The notes: generated by a model from the letters alone, not told the origin. A stretch of DNA of 64,000 bases from Natrialba sp. SSL1 (GCF_001861355.1 NZ_MASN01000030.1:391573-455572); one strand, 5' to 3'; shown: positions 15,986-25,403, numbered from the stretch's first letter. Made by a program: numbers and translations.

Positions 15986-16108
15986 AGCGTCGATTTCCTG
16001 CGCGAAGCCAAAAATCTACCCGTCTCCGGTCGATTTCGGCGTCGATTGTGGTCTCTTGTGACACACCTGGCAGAGAGTTGCAGGGGTGGTACTGGTGGTG
16101 CGCACAGA

Positions 16109-17782
16109 TTACGACGAGGACGAAACCGGACTCGAGTAGGGGTCTGTGTCGCCAACGGCGAGAGCGGGTGGCGAGGCGGCGAGCGCCGTGGATTCGGGCG
16201 TCGGTGTGGCGACAGTGTCGTGGACGGACTCGAGTGCTCCTGTCGACGGTGCGCCGACGATCGCCACTGTGTCATCAGAGACCGAGACGGCGTAGCCGCC
16301 GGCGAACGGGTCGCTGTCGGGGATGTGGTGGATCGTTTGCTGTTCTCCGGGCGCGGATGAGTCCGAGTCCTCGAGCGTTGCGCCGTGGGTGGCGAGGAGG
16401 GTCCGGTAGGCGTCGGCGAAGGTAGCCGCATCGGCGGGGGTGTCCCAGGTGAGTTTCCAGACAAAGGCGTGCTGGTCGTGGGTCTGGTGCTGCTCCTGGC
16501 TCTGGTTCTGTGCCTCAGTGTCTTCGTCTCCTGCCGCTTGTTGATACACCTGGAACGTATCGCCGGTCCACCCACTGGTCTCGGGTGCCGAGTAGTTGTA
16601 CGGCGAGTGCTCGGGTGCGCCCGCGGTGAGCGGGCGGTCGATGACGCCGTTAGCCCACAGCGTCGCGAACAGTGTCGCCTCACCGACGGTGTCGGTCCGC
16701 GGTTCGTCGCCCTCGTCGCCGACCGTAATCGGCTCCCACGCCGCATCGGAGCGGTCGGGAACGTCGACGGTGACTGGTTCGTCGTCAGGGTAGCGCTCGG
16801 GGTCGATCAGTTGTGCCGTGCTCGTCGGCCGGTCGTCGTAGGCCGCGTCGACGGCGTCCCAGCCGCCGCGCTCGTGGAGGCTGGCGACGAACTCCGGCCC
16901 GGTGGCGTAGGGAGCGTAGATAGAGAGGAAGAGGCCAGGGTTGATTTCGCTGGTATCGGCGTCGGCGTCAGCGTCAGCGTCGGTGTCGGCGTCGGCCTCG
17001 GCTGCATCCCCAGTACTGTCGTCCGCTGCGGGAGTGGACCCATTCCCATCCGTCGGAACGGTGGCAGCGAGACACTGCCACTGCTCGCCACAGCGCTCGT
17101 CGTATAGCTCCGGCACGTAGTTCGCCTCACCCTCGATCAAACCGAGTTCGGCGCGTCGCTCGTCGAGCGTCTCGCCCTCGCGTGCGAGGCCGAAGTGCTG
17201 GTCCTGCAGCGCGTGGACGAGTTCGTGTACCAGCGTGTCGCGATCGATTCGGACACCATCGTTCGCTGGGTCGGTAACAATGACGATCCGGTCGTCGGTG
17301 TAATAGCCCTGGACTGAAGCGCCGTAGAGGGCGTCGAGTTCCTGATTCGCGTCCGTCTCACCGTCGACGACGAACGTCCCGCGCCAGAACTCGTTGACGA
17401 ACGGCGACGCAGTGCCGGACTCACCACGTTGCTCGCGATATTCCTCACGAGTGATCACCTCGAGTTCCACATCGTGCTCGAACCGCAACTCGCGGACGAC
17501 CTCGATGCGGGCCATCGCCCGGTACTTGGCCTGCTCGAGCTCGGCCTCGGTGAGTTCGGTAGTGGCCTCCTCGTCGAACGTGAACGTATCCTCCGGCGAA
17601 TACTCGCCGAGGTCGCCGTACTCGCGGTCAGTCCCGAACTGGTCCGGCGACGCTGGAAGCGTACAGCCCGCAAGCAGAATGAGGAACACAATCGCGACCA
17701 ACCCCAGCGGCAGGCTTCGGACTCGAGTACGCAGCCGTCCGTCGACCGCCTGCCGAGAGTTCGGCCCCTGTCGCTTCGTCAT
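16109..17782 (-). CDS. Surface lipoprotein with HExxH metallopeptidase signature (Hvo_1808-like)
   Basis: 557 residues. N-terminal signal with lipobox LLAGC (C40), so anchored by lipid at the outer face. A gluzincin-like site is visible: HELVH (186-190) and, about 27 residues on, GLIEGEA with Glu as a likely third zinc ligand. 'RGTFVVDGETDANQELDALYG' and 'YYTDDRIVIVTD' precede it, as in the Hvo_1808-type haloarchaeal surface proteins. A Asp-Ala-Asp/Thr low-complexity stretch follows at about 255-275, then a C-terminal domain with 'FVWKLTWDTPADAATFADAYRTLL'. Paralogue of the next gene (24 bp between them; two-gene operon). Protease activity and substrate are inferred from the motif only. Confidence 0.8.
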   Translation of the reverse strand: MTKRQGPNSRQAVDGRLRTRVRSLPLGLVAIVFLILLAGCTLPASPDQFGTDREYGDLGEYSPEDTFTFDEEATTELTEAELEQAKYRAMARIEVVRELRFEHDVELEVITREEYREQRGESGTASPFVNEFWRGTFVVDGETDANQELDALYGASVQGYYTDDRIVIVTDPANDGVRIDRDTLVHELVHALQDQHFGLAREGETLDERRAELGLIEGEANYVPELYDERCGEQWQCLAATVPTDGNGSTPAADDSTGDAAEADADTDADADADADTSEINPGLFLSIYAPYATGPEFVASLHERGGWDAVDAAYDDRPTSTAQLIDPERYPDDEPVTVDVPDRSDAAWEPITVGDEGDEPRTDTVGEATLFATLWANGVIDRPLTAGAPEHSPYNYSAPETSGWTGDTFQVYQQAAGDEDTEAQNQSQEQHQTHDQHAFVWKLTWDTPADAATFADAYRTLLATHGATLEDSDSSAPGEQQTIHHIPDSDPFAGGYAVSVSDDTVAIVGAPSTGALESVHDTVATPTPESTALAASPPALAVGDTDPYSSPVSSSS

Positions 17783-17806
17783 CGACTCTCGTTTTCGCCG
17801 GTGCGA

Positions 17807-19591
17807 TCAAAGCTTCGTCGGCTTTGCGACCGCCACTGCGTGACGTGCGCCGTGCGAGGCCGAACCGGGTGGACTCGAGTGCACCCGTGACCGAGTGCGC
17901 GTTCTGCGGACGACGAGCCAGCCACCCGTTCCGACGAGCGCGATGGACACGAAGACGGCCGTCACCGTCCCAAAGCCAGGGTCGAGTCCTGCAAGGACAG
18001 CGCCCTCCTGGTCGTCGGGAGTACCGGCCGTGGTCGAATCAGTGCTGATCGAGTTCGATCCAGGCGCGTCCGCGCTGCCCGGAACAGCGCCCGCGTCGAT
18101 CGCATCGAGGTCGTCGACGGTTGGCGCGCGGACGATGGTCACCGTCTCACCGTCCTGGTCGATGTGGTACGCACCGGGGAAGCCGTCGTCGATTACGTAG
18201 GTATCTGTCGAGTCGTCAGTCTGGTCGCCGTTGTACAGTTCGAGCAACTCGGTGTACGCGTCGGCGAACTGCGCGGCGTCCTCGTCTGAGGCCCACTCGG
18301 TCTGCCAGACGTAGCCGGTGTCGTCGACATCGTCAGCGGTCTCCCCGTCGTTCGTCGCGACGTAGGTCACTAGTTCGTCCCCCGCCCAGCCGTCGGTGAT
18401 GGCGTGGTCGAACTCGTACCCCATTCCGGAGCCGAGGATGTCAGCCTGCTCGAGTACCGTCGGTCGCATGTCGTCGAACGCACCGCCGGCGAACATCGCA
18501 ACCATCCCCGCCTCACCGACGGATTCGGTCGCAACGTCGTCGCCGTCCAACTCGAGTTGGGTCCACTCCTCGGTCGAGCGATCCTCGATCTCGATTGCGG
18601 TCGGCTCCCGGTCGTCACCCGGGCGGATCACTTCGGAACTGCTTGCGGGCGGGTCGTCGTAGGCTGCGTCGACAGCGTCCCAGCCGCCCTGTCCGAGCAG
18701 GTAGTCGACGTAGTCGGGGCCGTCGTCGTAGGGCTGGTAGACGGTGAGGTACAGCCCCCAGTTGAGGTCGTCCGCAGCAGGCGGGGTCCGGGTCGGCTGG
18801 AGACAGTCCCAGTCCGCCTCACATCGCTGTTCGTACGTGGTGTCGACCCAGACCGCATCACCCTCGATGAGGCCGTTCTTGGCGTTGTCCTGGTCGATCG
18901 TCTCGCGGTCGTAGCTCTGGAGGTCGAAGTGCTGGTCTTGCAGCGCGTGAAGCAACTCGTGACCAAGAACGACCTCGTCCAGTTCGGGCGAGTCCGGGCT
19001 GTCCGAGACGAGAACGATTTCGTCGGTCACCGGATCGTAGAAGCCGTCGACGGCACCGCCGTAGAGCGACTCGAACGCCTCGGTCGCGTCGGTCTCGCGG
19101 TCGACCATGAACAGCGCCTCGTAATTGACGTTCTGCTGGAGCCGCTCGTCGCCGGTCACGTTCGCGAACATATCTCCGTGTTCTGTCTGATACTCCTCGC
19201 GAGAGATGACATCGACGTCAGCCTCGTCCTGGAAGGTCAGGTTGCGGATGAGTTCGACGCGTGCCATCGACCGGGCGACGACGGCGTCCAGCTCGTCCGA
19301 CTCGACGACGGCGTCCTCACGGTCGTCGACCGGTAACTCGTCGTCGTACCAGTAGCCGTCGACGTAGCCGATTGTCTCTGTTGTGGACGGATCGGCCGGT
19401 CGATCCTCTTCTGGGATGTCCGACTCGAGTCCGTTCTGTTCGTGATCGCTAGCGCCCGAGTCAGAGTCGGGGCCCGGACCCGGATCCTCACCCGGGGAAA
19501 AGATAGCAACACCGCCGATCGCAGCAACGAGGAGTACGACTGCTGCAAGGACGGCAAGACCCGCCATACGCCGCGTTCGCGTCGAATTCAT
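17807..19591 (-). CDS. Surface protein with HExxH metallopeptidase signature, membrane-anchored paralogue
   Basis: 594 residues. N-terminal hydrophobic segment (about 10-32) with no lipobox Cys, and a C-terminal transmembrane segment followed by a basic tail (VVRRTRTRSR), so it is anchored differently from its lipoprotein paralogue. Shared core: 'YEALFMVDRETDATEAFESLYGGAVDGFYDPVTDEIVLVSD' region, HELLH (211-215) and GLIEGDA (240-246) as a possible zinc site, then 'YVDYLLGQGGWDAVDAAYDDPPAS' that matches the paralogue almost word for word. It is the first gene of the pair. The start at 19591 is chosen because it begins directly before the signal segment. Divergent from the PncA-like gene with 113 bp between starts. 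Confidence 0.8.
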   Translation of the reverse strand: MNSTRTRRMAGLAVLAAVVLLVAAIGGVAIFSPGEDPGPGPDSDSGASDHEQNGLESDIPEEDRPADPSTTETIGYVDGYWYDDELPVDDREDAVVESDELDAVVARSMARVELIRNLTFQDEADVDVISREEYQTEHGDMFANVTGDERLQQNVNYEALFMVDRETDATEAFESLYGGAVDGFYDPVTDEIVLVSDSPDSPELDEVVLGHELLHALQDQHFDLQSYDRETIDQDNAKNGLIEGDAVWVDTTYEQRCEADWDCLQPTRTPPAADDLNWGLYLTVYQPYDDGPDYVDYLLGQGGWDAVDAAYDDPPASSSEVIRPGDDREPTAIEIEDRSTEEWTQLELDGDDVATESVGEAGMVAMFAGGAFDDMRPTVLEQADILGSGMGYEFDHAITDGWAGDELVTYVATNDGETADDVDDTGYVWQTEWASDEDAAQFADAYTELLELYNGDQTDDSTDTYVIDDGFPGAYHIDQDGETVTIVRAPTVDDLDAIDAGAVPGSADAPGSNSISTDSTTAGTPDDQEGAVLAGLDPGFGTVTAVFVSIALVGTGGWLVVRRTRTRSRVHSSPPGSASHGARHAVAVAKPTKL

Positions 19592-19704
19592 CGGGTATAG
19601 ATGCGAACCTGTACGAAAGCAATCGTGAAAAGAGCGACGGTCGACCGAATGGAGCGAACGCACCCGCCGCGAACGTTTTGACAGCGGCGTTCGTACCACC
19701 GCGT

Positions 19705-20295
19705 ATGTCAGTCACGCTGGACCCAGACCGTACGGCCGTCGTCGTCGTCGACATGCAAAACGGGTTCTGCCATCCCGACGGGGCGTTGTATGCACCCGGC
19801 AGCGAGGAAGTCATCGAACCAGTTGCCGAACTCGTCGACCACGCTCGCGACGCGGGCGCACGCATCGTCTACACCAGAGACGTCCACCCGGCGGAACAGT
19901 TCGACGGGGCACACTACTACGACGAGTTCGAGCAGTGGGGCGAACACGTCCTCGAAGACTCCTGGGAGGCCGAACTCGTGGACGAACTCGAGGTTCATCC
20001 GGACGATCACGTCGTCGAAAAACACACCTACGACGCCTTTTACAACACCGAACTCGAGGGCTGGCTGAACGCTCGTGGGATCGACGACCTGCTCATCTGT
20101 GGCACACTCGCGAACGTCTGCGTGCTCCACACTGGCGGCAGCGCCGGCCTCCGAGACTTCCGACCGCTCATGGTCGAAGACTGTATCGGTGCACTCGAGG
20201 ACGACCATCACGAGTACGCCCTTGATCACGCTGGCTGGCTGTTCGGCGAGGTGCTTGCAGGCGACGATATTACGTTCGCCCCGGAAGTCGATTAG
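19705..20295 (+). CDS. Isochorismatase-family cysteine hydrolase, probably nicotinamidase
   Basis: 196 residues. Cysteine-hydrolase fold with the expected catalytic triad: D16 in 'VVVVDMQNGFCHPDGAL', K106 in 'VEKHTYDAFYNT', and nucleophile C139 in 'CGTLANVCVLHT'. The family includes nicotinamidases, pyrazinamidases and isochorismatases. 'DMQNGFCHPDGAL' and the nearby pncB gene favour nicotinamide to nicotinate as the reaction, feeding the NAD salvage route. A cis-peptide-linked motif typical of the family follows the triad Lys. The start at 19705 gives the conserved N-terminus. I leave the symbol blank because substrate cannot be told from sequence alone. Confidence 0.82.
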   Translation: MSVTLDPDRTAVVVVDMQNGFCHPDGALYAPGSEEVIEPVAELVDHARDAGARIVYTRDVHPAEQFDGAHYYDEFEQWGEHVLEDSWEAELVDELEVHPDDHVVEKHTYDAFYNTELEGWLNARGIDDLLICGTLANVCVLHTGGSAGLRDFRPLMVEDCIGALEDDHHEYALDHAGWLFGEVLAGDDITFAPEVD

Positions 20296-20429
20296 ACCCT
20301 GGCCGACGGCACACGCTGTCTCAACCGCGTTTTTGGTCCATTTACTGGTACTCACGACACCGAGCGGTGTCTGTATCAGCGTAGCCGCTGCCCATCGCAA
20401 TGATATTATATTTCCAACTATTCGGTTAC

Positions 20430-20437
20430 TTTAAATA
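20430..20437 (+). promoter_or_regulatory. TATA box of the tfb gene
   Basis: TTTAAATA lies about 40 nt upstream of the ATG at 20476 in an AT-rich patch, allowing a short 5' leader of roughly 15-20 nt. Confidence 0.5.
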
Positions 20438-20475
20438 GTATCCCGGCCCCAGACTAGTACGAAGCGATATAACCA

Positions 20476-21465
20476 ATGGAGCGCAACGATTCGCCGACTC
20501 ACTGTCCGGAGTGCGATGGAATACTCCGGGAGCGCGAAACGGAAACGATCTGCGAGGAGTGTGGTGCCGTCGTTGATACTGATCCGATCGACCGTGGCCC
20601 TGAGTGGCGGTCCTTCGCCGACGATCCGACTGACCGTCGCCGAACCGGTGCCCCGCTCACTCGCTCACGACACGACCGGGGGCTGTCAACGATGATCGGA
20701 TACGGGTCTGGGTCACGGTTCGACCGGAGCACACGAATCACCGGCCGCAAGCGCCGCCAGCTCACCAGACTGCAGCGCGAACACACCCGTTCACAGATCG
20801 GGACGAAAGCGGAGTACAACCAGGTTCGTGCGTTCAACGAAATCAAATGCATCGTCGCCCGACTATCGCTAACCGATCCTATCACCGAGCAGGCCTGTGC
20901 CCTGTTCGACAGCGCCCAATCCGAAAACCTCCTCCAGGGACGTTCACTCGAAGGCTTTGCCGCTGCAGTCGTTTACGCAATCTGTCGTATCCACGACCTC
21001 CCACGAACGATCGACGAAATTCTCACCGTCGCATCCGCAGATGAAGCCGAACTCAAGGCGGCCTATTCAGCCCTCAATCGCGACCTCGGACTCGAAACCG
21101 GACCGATCGACCCCACTCACTATCTCCCGCGGTTCGCCTCAGAACTTGACCTCGAGATGCCCACCGAGCGACGCGCACACGAACACGTCACCGCACTACA
21201 GCAGGCAAATCGAATCTGTGGCAGCAACCCGAGCGGTGTCGCCGCAGCCTGTCTCTACCATGCCGCCGGTGAACGCGATGAGTGGCCAACCATCACGCAG
21301 GCCGACGCTGCTGCTGTCGCAGATGTTGCGGCCACGACGATCCGAACAACACACCAGAAACTCGAGGCACTCGAATCGGAGGTAGACTCGGAGTCAGAAT
21401 CAGACACAGAGACAGAGACAGAGACAACGGATACCGATTCTGAAGCGGAGTCAGCAACTGAGTGA
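20476..21465 (+). CDS. tfb: Transcription initiation factor TFB (TFIIB homologue)
   Basis: 329 residues. N-terminal zinc ribbon with C10, C13, C26 and C29, followed by the B-reader region 'GPEWRSF' and the linker ('GLSTMIGYGSG'). Two cyclin folds follow (about 110-200 and 205-300), with recognition-helix sequence 'SGVAAACLYHAAG' and 'TITQADAAAVADVAATTIRTTHQKL' near the end. Bridges TBP-promoter complexes and RNA polymerase. The tail (from about 305) is Glu/Ser/Asp/Thr repeats. Haloarchaea encode several TFBs with different promoter sets; here the finger linker differs from the usual 'GLGTEI', so this may be a specialised copy. Which one it is cannot be told from the window. Confidence 0.92.
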   Translation: MERNDSPTHCPECDGILRERETETICEECGAVVDTDPIDRGPEWRSFADDPTDRRRTGAPLTRSRHDRGLSTMIGYGSGSRFDRSTRITGRKRRQLTRLQREHTRSQIGTKAEYNQVRAFNEIKCIVARLSLTDPITEQACALFDSAQSENLLQGRSLEGFAAAVVYAICRIHDLPRTIDEILTVASADEAELKAAYSALNRDLGLETGPIDPTHYLPRFASELDLEMPTERRAHEHVTALQQANRICGSNPSGVAAACLYHAAGERDEWPTITQADAAAVADVAATTIRTTHQKLEALESEVDSESESDTETETETTDTDSEAESATE

Positions 21466-21528
21466 GAGTGATTGCAAACGGATTGGTCGGGTAAGCCGTC
21501 GGTTACGCTGGCAGACGAAGTCACTTCG

Positions 21529-24174
21529 TCACGTCGTTCGCAGATTGTCCGTACTCGGCTCGTAGACCTCGCCTTTCTGCTTTAGCTTCTCGATTTCGTG
21601 CTCTGCTTTCGAGTGGTCCATGCCGATTTCCTCTGCGCGATCCATGACAATGTCGACCGGCGCACCGTCGTCGTACTCTTCTTCGATATCACTGATCAGC
21701 TGTTTCAGGTTCTTGATCCGGTCTCGCTGGGACTTCGAGGTACCCGCTTCGACGATGTCGGCGTCGAACTCACCCGTTTCTGGGTCGACACCAACGTCCT
21801 GCAGACACGACCGGACGATTTCGATAACCCGGTCTGCGTCGGACTGTTCGACCGTGTCTGAGAGACGAACACGCGCGCTGGCCTCAGAGAGGCGAACCAG
21901 CGCCTCGAGCTTTCGGGCTGTGACGGGCACAGCTGCGTCCTCGTCGGTCCCCTTCGATCGAAGGTTGACGTAAAAGTCCCGGATCGACTCGCGGGCTTCC
22001 TCGGTCATCCGCGGGTGACAGTTCTGCTTGGAGAAGGCGATGTACTTCCGAAGGAGGTCGGCGTCGATCTCCGGGTCGACCTGTTCGGTCATCTCCTCAA
22101 TTTCGTCCTGAGTGACGTCGAGGTTGGTCATCTGCTCGCGCTGAGTGGTTAGCTCACCCGCGTAGTTGGTCGTCAAGATGTGTTCCGCCAAATTGCGGTC
22201 TTTCTCCTCGTCTGGCGTGTCCGTGACGGTGAAGATCAGGTCGAACCGCGAGATGAGCGCCGGCTCGAGGTCGATCTGTTCGCTGATCGGTTCGTACTGA
22301 TCGAAGCGACCGTACTTGGGGTTCGCCGCACCCAACAGCGAACAGCGGGACTTGAGGGTGGCGTTGATCCCTGCCTTGGAAACAGAGATTTTCTGCTGCT
22401 CGAGCGCCTCGTGCATGGCAGAGCGGTCTTCGGAGTTGTGGACGACCATGCCGTTGGCGACGAAGTTGTGCGTTCCCTCGACCGTGAGATCGTAGACGTA
22501 GTCCCAGTCGTCGCCTTCAATTCGCCGTCTCCCGATGATTTCTTTCGGCTCGACATCACGACCAGCTGAGTGTGCCGATTCAGCGGATACGACACCACCA
22601 TCAGCGATAACGGATGATCGATCCTGCGGTGTAAGCGTCCGATCCCCAATCTCGAGATTCTCTGCGCTTCGTTCGACAACCGAGCCGTTCTGGTAGATGA
22701 AGAATGGGTGATCTGCAGTTGTGCGGAGTTGCTTTCCGTCTTCAGTAACGATCTCGATCAGTTCCGATGGCGCCTCATACTGGTGAACTGCAGTTACTGG
22801 CCGGTCAACAATCACACCAGACTCGGTCATCGTTCGGACAGCCAGATCGACACCGCGAATCGTTTGGCCGTTCTCGAGTGGTTCAATTGTACCCCCCGCT
22901 GCAGCCTGGCAAGCAATCTCTCCGATAGACTCATTTGAGCCATCAGCTAGCTTGACAATGGTTTCACCAGTCACGCACCGCATCTTATCGAGTTCGTCAA
23001 CCGCCGCAATTCCCTGATCGGCGAGGACCAGCGCACCGGCCTCGAGTGTCCACTGTTGGCCGTCGCCGAAGTCGTCTCTCACAGCCGCAGCGGTAAGTCC
23101 CGCCGAGGACGACCCCTTTCCGGAGGTGTAGACGGATCGGGGCGCGATGTTCTGGATATAACCAATCATCTGACTCTTTCCGGTACCCGGATCCCCTATC
23201 AGAAGCATATGCAGGTCGCCACGAATTCGGGACCCGTCGGGGAGGTGTTTCGTCACGCCGGAGAACAACTGGAGGGTCATCGCGAGCTTCTCCTGATCGT
23301 AGCCGTAGATGGAGGGGGCGATGGAGCCGACCATCTTCTCGTAGACGTCGTCCCGGTTCGAGATTTCGTAGATTCGCTTCTTGTCCTCGTCGGTGATGTC
23401 CATGTCCTCGAACTGCTCTTCGTCGATATCGACGGACATCCCCTCCATGTAGAAGTCGAACACCGGCGTCTTCTCGCCTTGATTGCTCTGCTGTTCGAGT
23501 CTGAGCACACCCGTCGCGGAGACGTGATCGCCGGGCGTGACCTCGCCAGTAATGTCGTCCTCGACGTGGACGTCGAGCGCCTGTGGCGTCTCGCCGCCGC
23601 GGAGCCCCTCGGGACTCTCCTGAATGCGGAGCTTCTGGGAGTCGACGAACTCGGACTGGTCGAAGTTGACCTTGAACGGCCCCTGTCGTTCACAGCCCTG
23701 GCACTCGTGGGGTTCCTGGAAGTCGCCGCTCGACTGCGGGACGCGGCTGAGCGTGCCACAGAGTTGGCACTCGAAGGCAGCCTCCTCGATTTTCGGGCGG
23801 ACGTCCGTCGCCTTGCGGACGATACCGTGAACCTCGACCAGCGAGTTCATGTCGCGAGCGCGGATCTCGCGGATCTCGGGCGTCTCGGTCTCGGGCAGGT
23901 TCTTGATCCGGACGTGGGCCTGTCCGAGGCTCACGTCGATCGGTAGGTCGTAGAGCCGCAAGGCCTCCTCAGCGTAGCGCTGAAGCTGTTCTGGCTGGGC
24001 CAGCATGTCGTCGGCTAGATCCGGATCGAACCGGTAGAGTTCCTGCCAGTCGACGTGGAGCGAGCGCTGTTCGTTGGGATACTGCTGCGCAAGCTGCTTG
24101 ATTTCGTTGTCGTAGTAGTTGCGGAAGAACTGCTCGAACGCGTCGACAAGTTCAGAATTTCCCGCTTGCGCCAT
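21529..24174 (-). CDS. mcm: Replicative helicase MCM with in-frame mini-intein
   Basis: 881 residues, of which about 700 are MCM. The N-terminal OB domain carries zinc ligands C136, C139, C158 and C161. AAA+ core: Walker A GDPGTGKS (327-334), Walker B AVDELDKM (391-398), and the Arg-finger SRFDLIF later. A C-terminal winged-helix tail ends with 'YEPSTDNLRTT'. Hexameric ATP-driven 3'-5' helicase of the archaeal replisome. Residues 400-580 are an intein inserted directly after Walker B, so the unspliced chain would be inactive and replication depends on splicing. Convergent with tfb, 63 bp between stops. Start is the ATG at 24174, giving the family N-terminus MAQAGNSELVDAFEQFF. Confidence 0.96.
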   Translation of the reverse strand: MAQAGNSELVDAFEQFFRNYYDNEIKQLAQQYPNEQRSLHVDWQELYRFDPDLADDMLAQPEQLQRYAEEALRLYDLPIDVSLGQAHVRIKNLPETETPEIREIRARDMNSLVEVHGIVRKATDVRPKIEEAAFECQLCGTLSRVPQSSGDFQEPHECQGCERQGPFKVNFDQSEFVDSQKLRIQESPEGLRGGETPQALDVHVEDDITGEVTPGDHVSATGVLRLEQQSNQGEKTPVFDFYMEGMSVDIDEEQFEDMDITDEDKKRIYEISNRDDVYEKMVGSIAPSIYGYDQEKLAMTLQLFSGVTKHLPDGSRIRGDLHMLLIGDPGTGKSQMIGYIQNIAPRSVYTSGKGSSSAGLTAAAVRDDFGDGQQWTLEAGALVLADQGIAAVDELDKMRCVTGETIVKLADGSNESIGEIACQAAAGGTIEPLENGQTIRGVDLAVRTMTESGVIVDRPVTAVHQYEAPSELIEIVTEDGKQLRTTADHPFFIYQNGSVVERSAENLEIGDRTLTPQDRSSVIADGGVVSAESAHSAGRDVEPKEIIGRRRIEGDDWDYVYDLTVEGTHNFVANGMVVHNSEDRSAMHEALEQQKISVSKAGINATLKSRCSLLGAANPKYGRFDQYEPISEQIDLEPALISRFDLIFTVTDTPDEEKDRNLAEHILTTNYAGELTTQREQMTNLDVTQDEIEEMTEQVDPEIDADLLRKYIAFSKQNCHPRMTEEARESIRDFYVNLRSKGTDEDAAVPVTARKLEALVRLSEASARVRLSDTVEQSDADRVIEIVRSCLQDVGVDPETGEFDADIVEAGTSKSQRDRIKNLKQLISDIEEEYDDGAPVDIVMDRAEEIGMDHSKAEHEIEKLKQKGEVYEPSTDNLRTT
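22435..22977 (-). other. Mini-intein in MCM (181 residues, no homing endonuclease)
   Basis: Begins with Cys (CVTGETIV, residue 400 of the precursor) and ends VVHN (N580), followed by Ser581 as the +1 nucleophile. Block B TxxH appears as TADH (486-489), and the C-terminal blocks as 'YDLTVEGTHNFVANGMVVHN'. The length of 181 leaves no room for a LAGLIDADG domain; the middle (about 515-555) is a short variable linker. Splicing should be self-contained, but the element can no longer home by itself. Confidence 0.93.
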
Positions 24175-24307
24175 TGCACTGTCCTAGGTTCGCCATCGGG
24201 TATAAATGGTTGCAAACCGGACTGAAACTGAACCGGGTGGGTGCGGCTGCTCCAAAATGGACAGGCAGTGACGTTCTCTCACGCCCTCTGTTTTGGAGAC
24301 GCGCGCT

Positions 24308-25006
24308 CTACCGTTCCGTATCGACGGTTGCGTCCGGTGCGTCTGATGACGACCCAGCCGTCTGGGAGCCAAGTTCCGAGGAGGCAACACCGAGCGTCGC
24401 AATCGAGCGGATCGCTTCCTCGACGGTGATATCGATGTCGTAGACGTTCGTCGCGGGAACGTGCATGACGAAGCCGTTCGTCGTCGGGTTCGGTCCGAGG
24501 GGGACCATGATGGTCACCATCTGTCCCTCGTCGGCCCGCGATTCGATAACAGGTGGTGTCTGGGCGGTAAGAAAAGCCAGCATGTAGGCGTTCTCGTGGG
24601 GGAACTCGACGAGTTTCACATCTTTGAACTGATCTGTATCGTCGTCGAGCAGCATGTGGCTGGCGCGTCGGATACTCTCGTAGACGGTGCTGATACCCGG
24701 AATCGTCTCCATGGTGGCGTGGAGACGCTTCGAGATGTGGCGACCGGGTGTATACTCTGCAACGATTCCCACGAGCAGGAAAAAGCCGAACAGTGACGCC
24801 AGCGTGACGAACTGGACGACCGCAGTCGGCGGATCGTTCGGTAACAGGTAGATAATGCCCTCGACGACGGGTGAGAGGACGCCGAGTACGAAGTCGACGA
24901 CGACGATCAGAATGAGGAGCGTGATGACTAGCGGAATCGTGATCGCAATCCCGTTGATAAGCCACCGCTTGAGTGCGGCCTGCGCTCCGTTCCGAAGTGC
25001 TGCCAT
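24308..25006 (-). CDS. DUF502 family membrane protein
   Basis: 232 residues. Two transmembrane segments near the N-terminus (about 20-42 and 60-82), then a soluble domain with the DUF502 landmarks 'IPGISTVYESIRRAS', 'VEFPHENAYMLAF' and 'VPLGPNPTTNGFVMHVP'. The family is widespread in bacteria and archaea, and its function is unknown. The ATG at 25006 is chosen because it begins immediately before the first hydrophobic segment. Stop lies 134 bp from the MCM start and both genes are on the same strand, so co-transcription is possible but not close-coupled. Confidence 0.9.
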   Translation of the reverse strand: MAALRNGAQAALKRWLINGIAITIPLVITLLILIVVVDFVLGVLSPVVEGIIYLLPNDPPTAVVQFVTLASLFGFFLLVGIVAEYTPGRHISKRLHATMETIPGISTVYESIRRASHMLLDDDTDQFKDVKLVEFPHENAYMLAFLTAQTPPVIESRADEGQMVTIMVPLGPNPTTNGFVMHVPATNVYDIDITVEEAIRSIATLGVASSELGSQTAGSSSDAPDATVDTER

Positions 25007-25170
25007 GCGTTGAGAGTGGGACGGTACACCCAGTAAACCGTTCGGCTTTCGCGAGCATCGTATCGACTGTTGCGTGGCACTGAGATTCACTAGCACACTT
25101 CAGATGTGATAGTCGTCTGTTCAGAACACACAGACGAGACGGTTTTCGTCGATTACGGCGTAGAATCGGT

Positions 25171-25329
25171 ATGGCAACCAGATCCCCAGTCTACTGTCAC
25201 CTATGCAACGAAGAGGTCGCCGCCACCGACACGCTCGAACATCACCTGGTGTACAGCCACAAGCCCCGTGAACTCGCCAAGCGACTCGCGGCCGAATGGG
25301 AAGCGGAAGAACTCGGCGATGCGGTATAA
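25171..25329 (+). CDS. Small zinc-finger protein (52 residues)
   Basis: ATG at 25171 to TAA at 25327-25329. The chain MATRSPVYCHLCN... has C9 and C12, then H24, H25 and H30 in '...LEHHLVYSHKP', a C-x2-C...H-x4-5-H arrangement of a single zinc finger. The last ~20 residues form an acidic helix (LAKRLAAEWEAEELGD). Small single-finger proteins are common in haloarchaea and are often missed. Role unknown; DNA, RNA or protein binding are all possible. Stands alone between DUF502 and tRNA-Pro. Confidence 0.75.
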   Translation: MATRSPVYCHLCNEEVAATDTLEHHLVYSHKPRELAKRLAAEWEAEELGDAV

Positions 25330-25403
25330 GATCGTACTCGCCAGGCAGTTTTTCGTTTCGAACGGGTCCAGTCGCTACTCCCGAGTTAGTCAGCGGTAAA
25401 AAT

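Noticed and set aside
16950..17010. Tandem GTCGGCGTCAGC-like repeat as a possible CRISPR or regulatory repeat
   Set aside because: It is the Asp-Ala-Asp/Thr low-complexity linker within the HExxH lipoprotein gene; no spacer structure.
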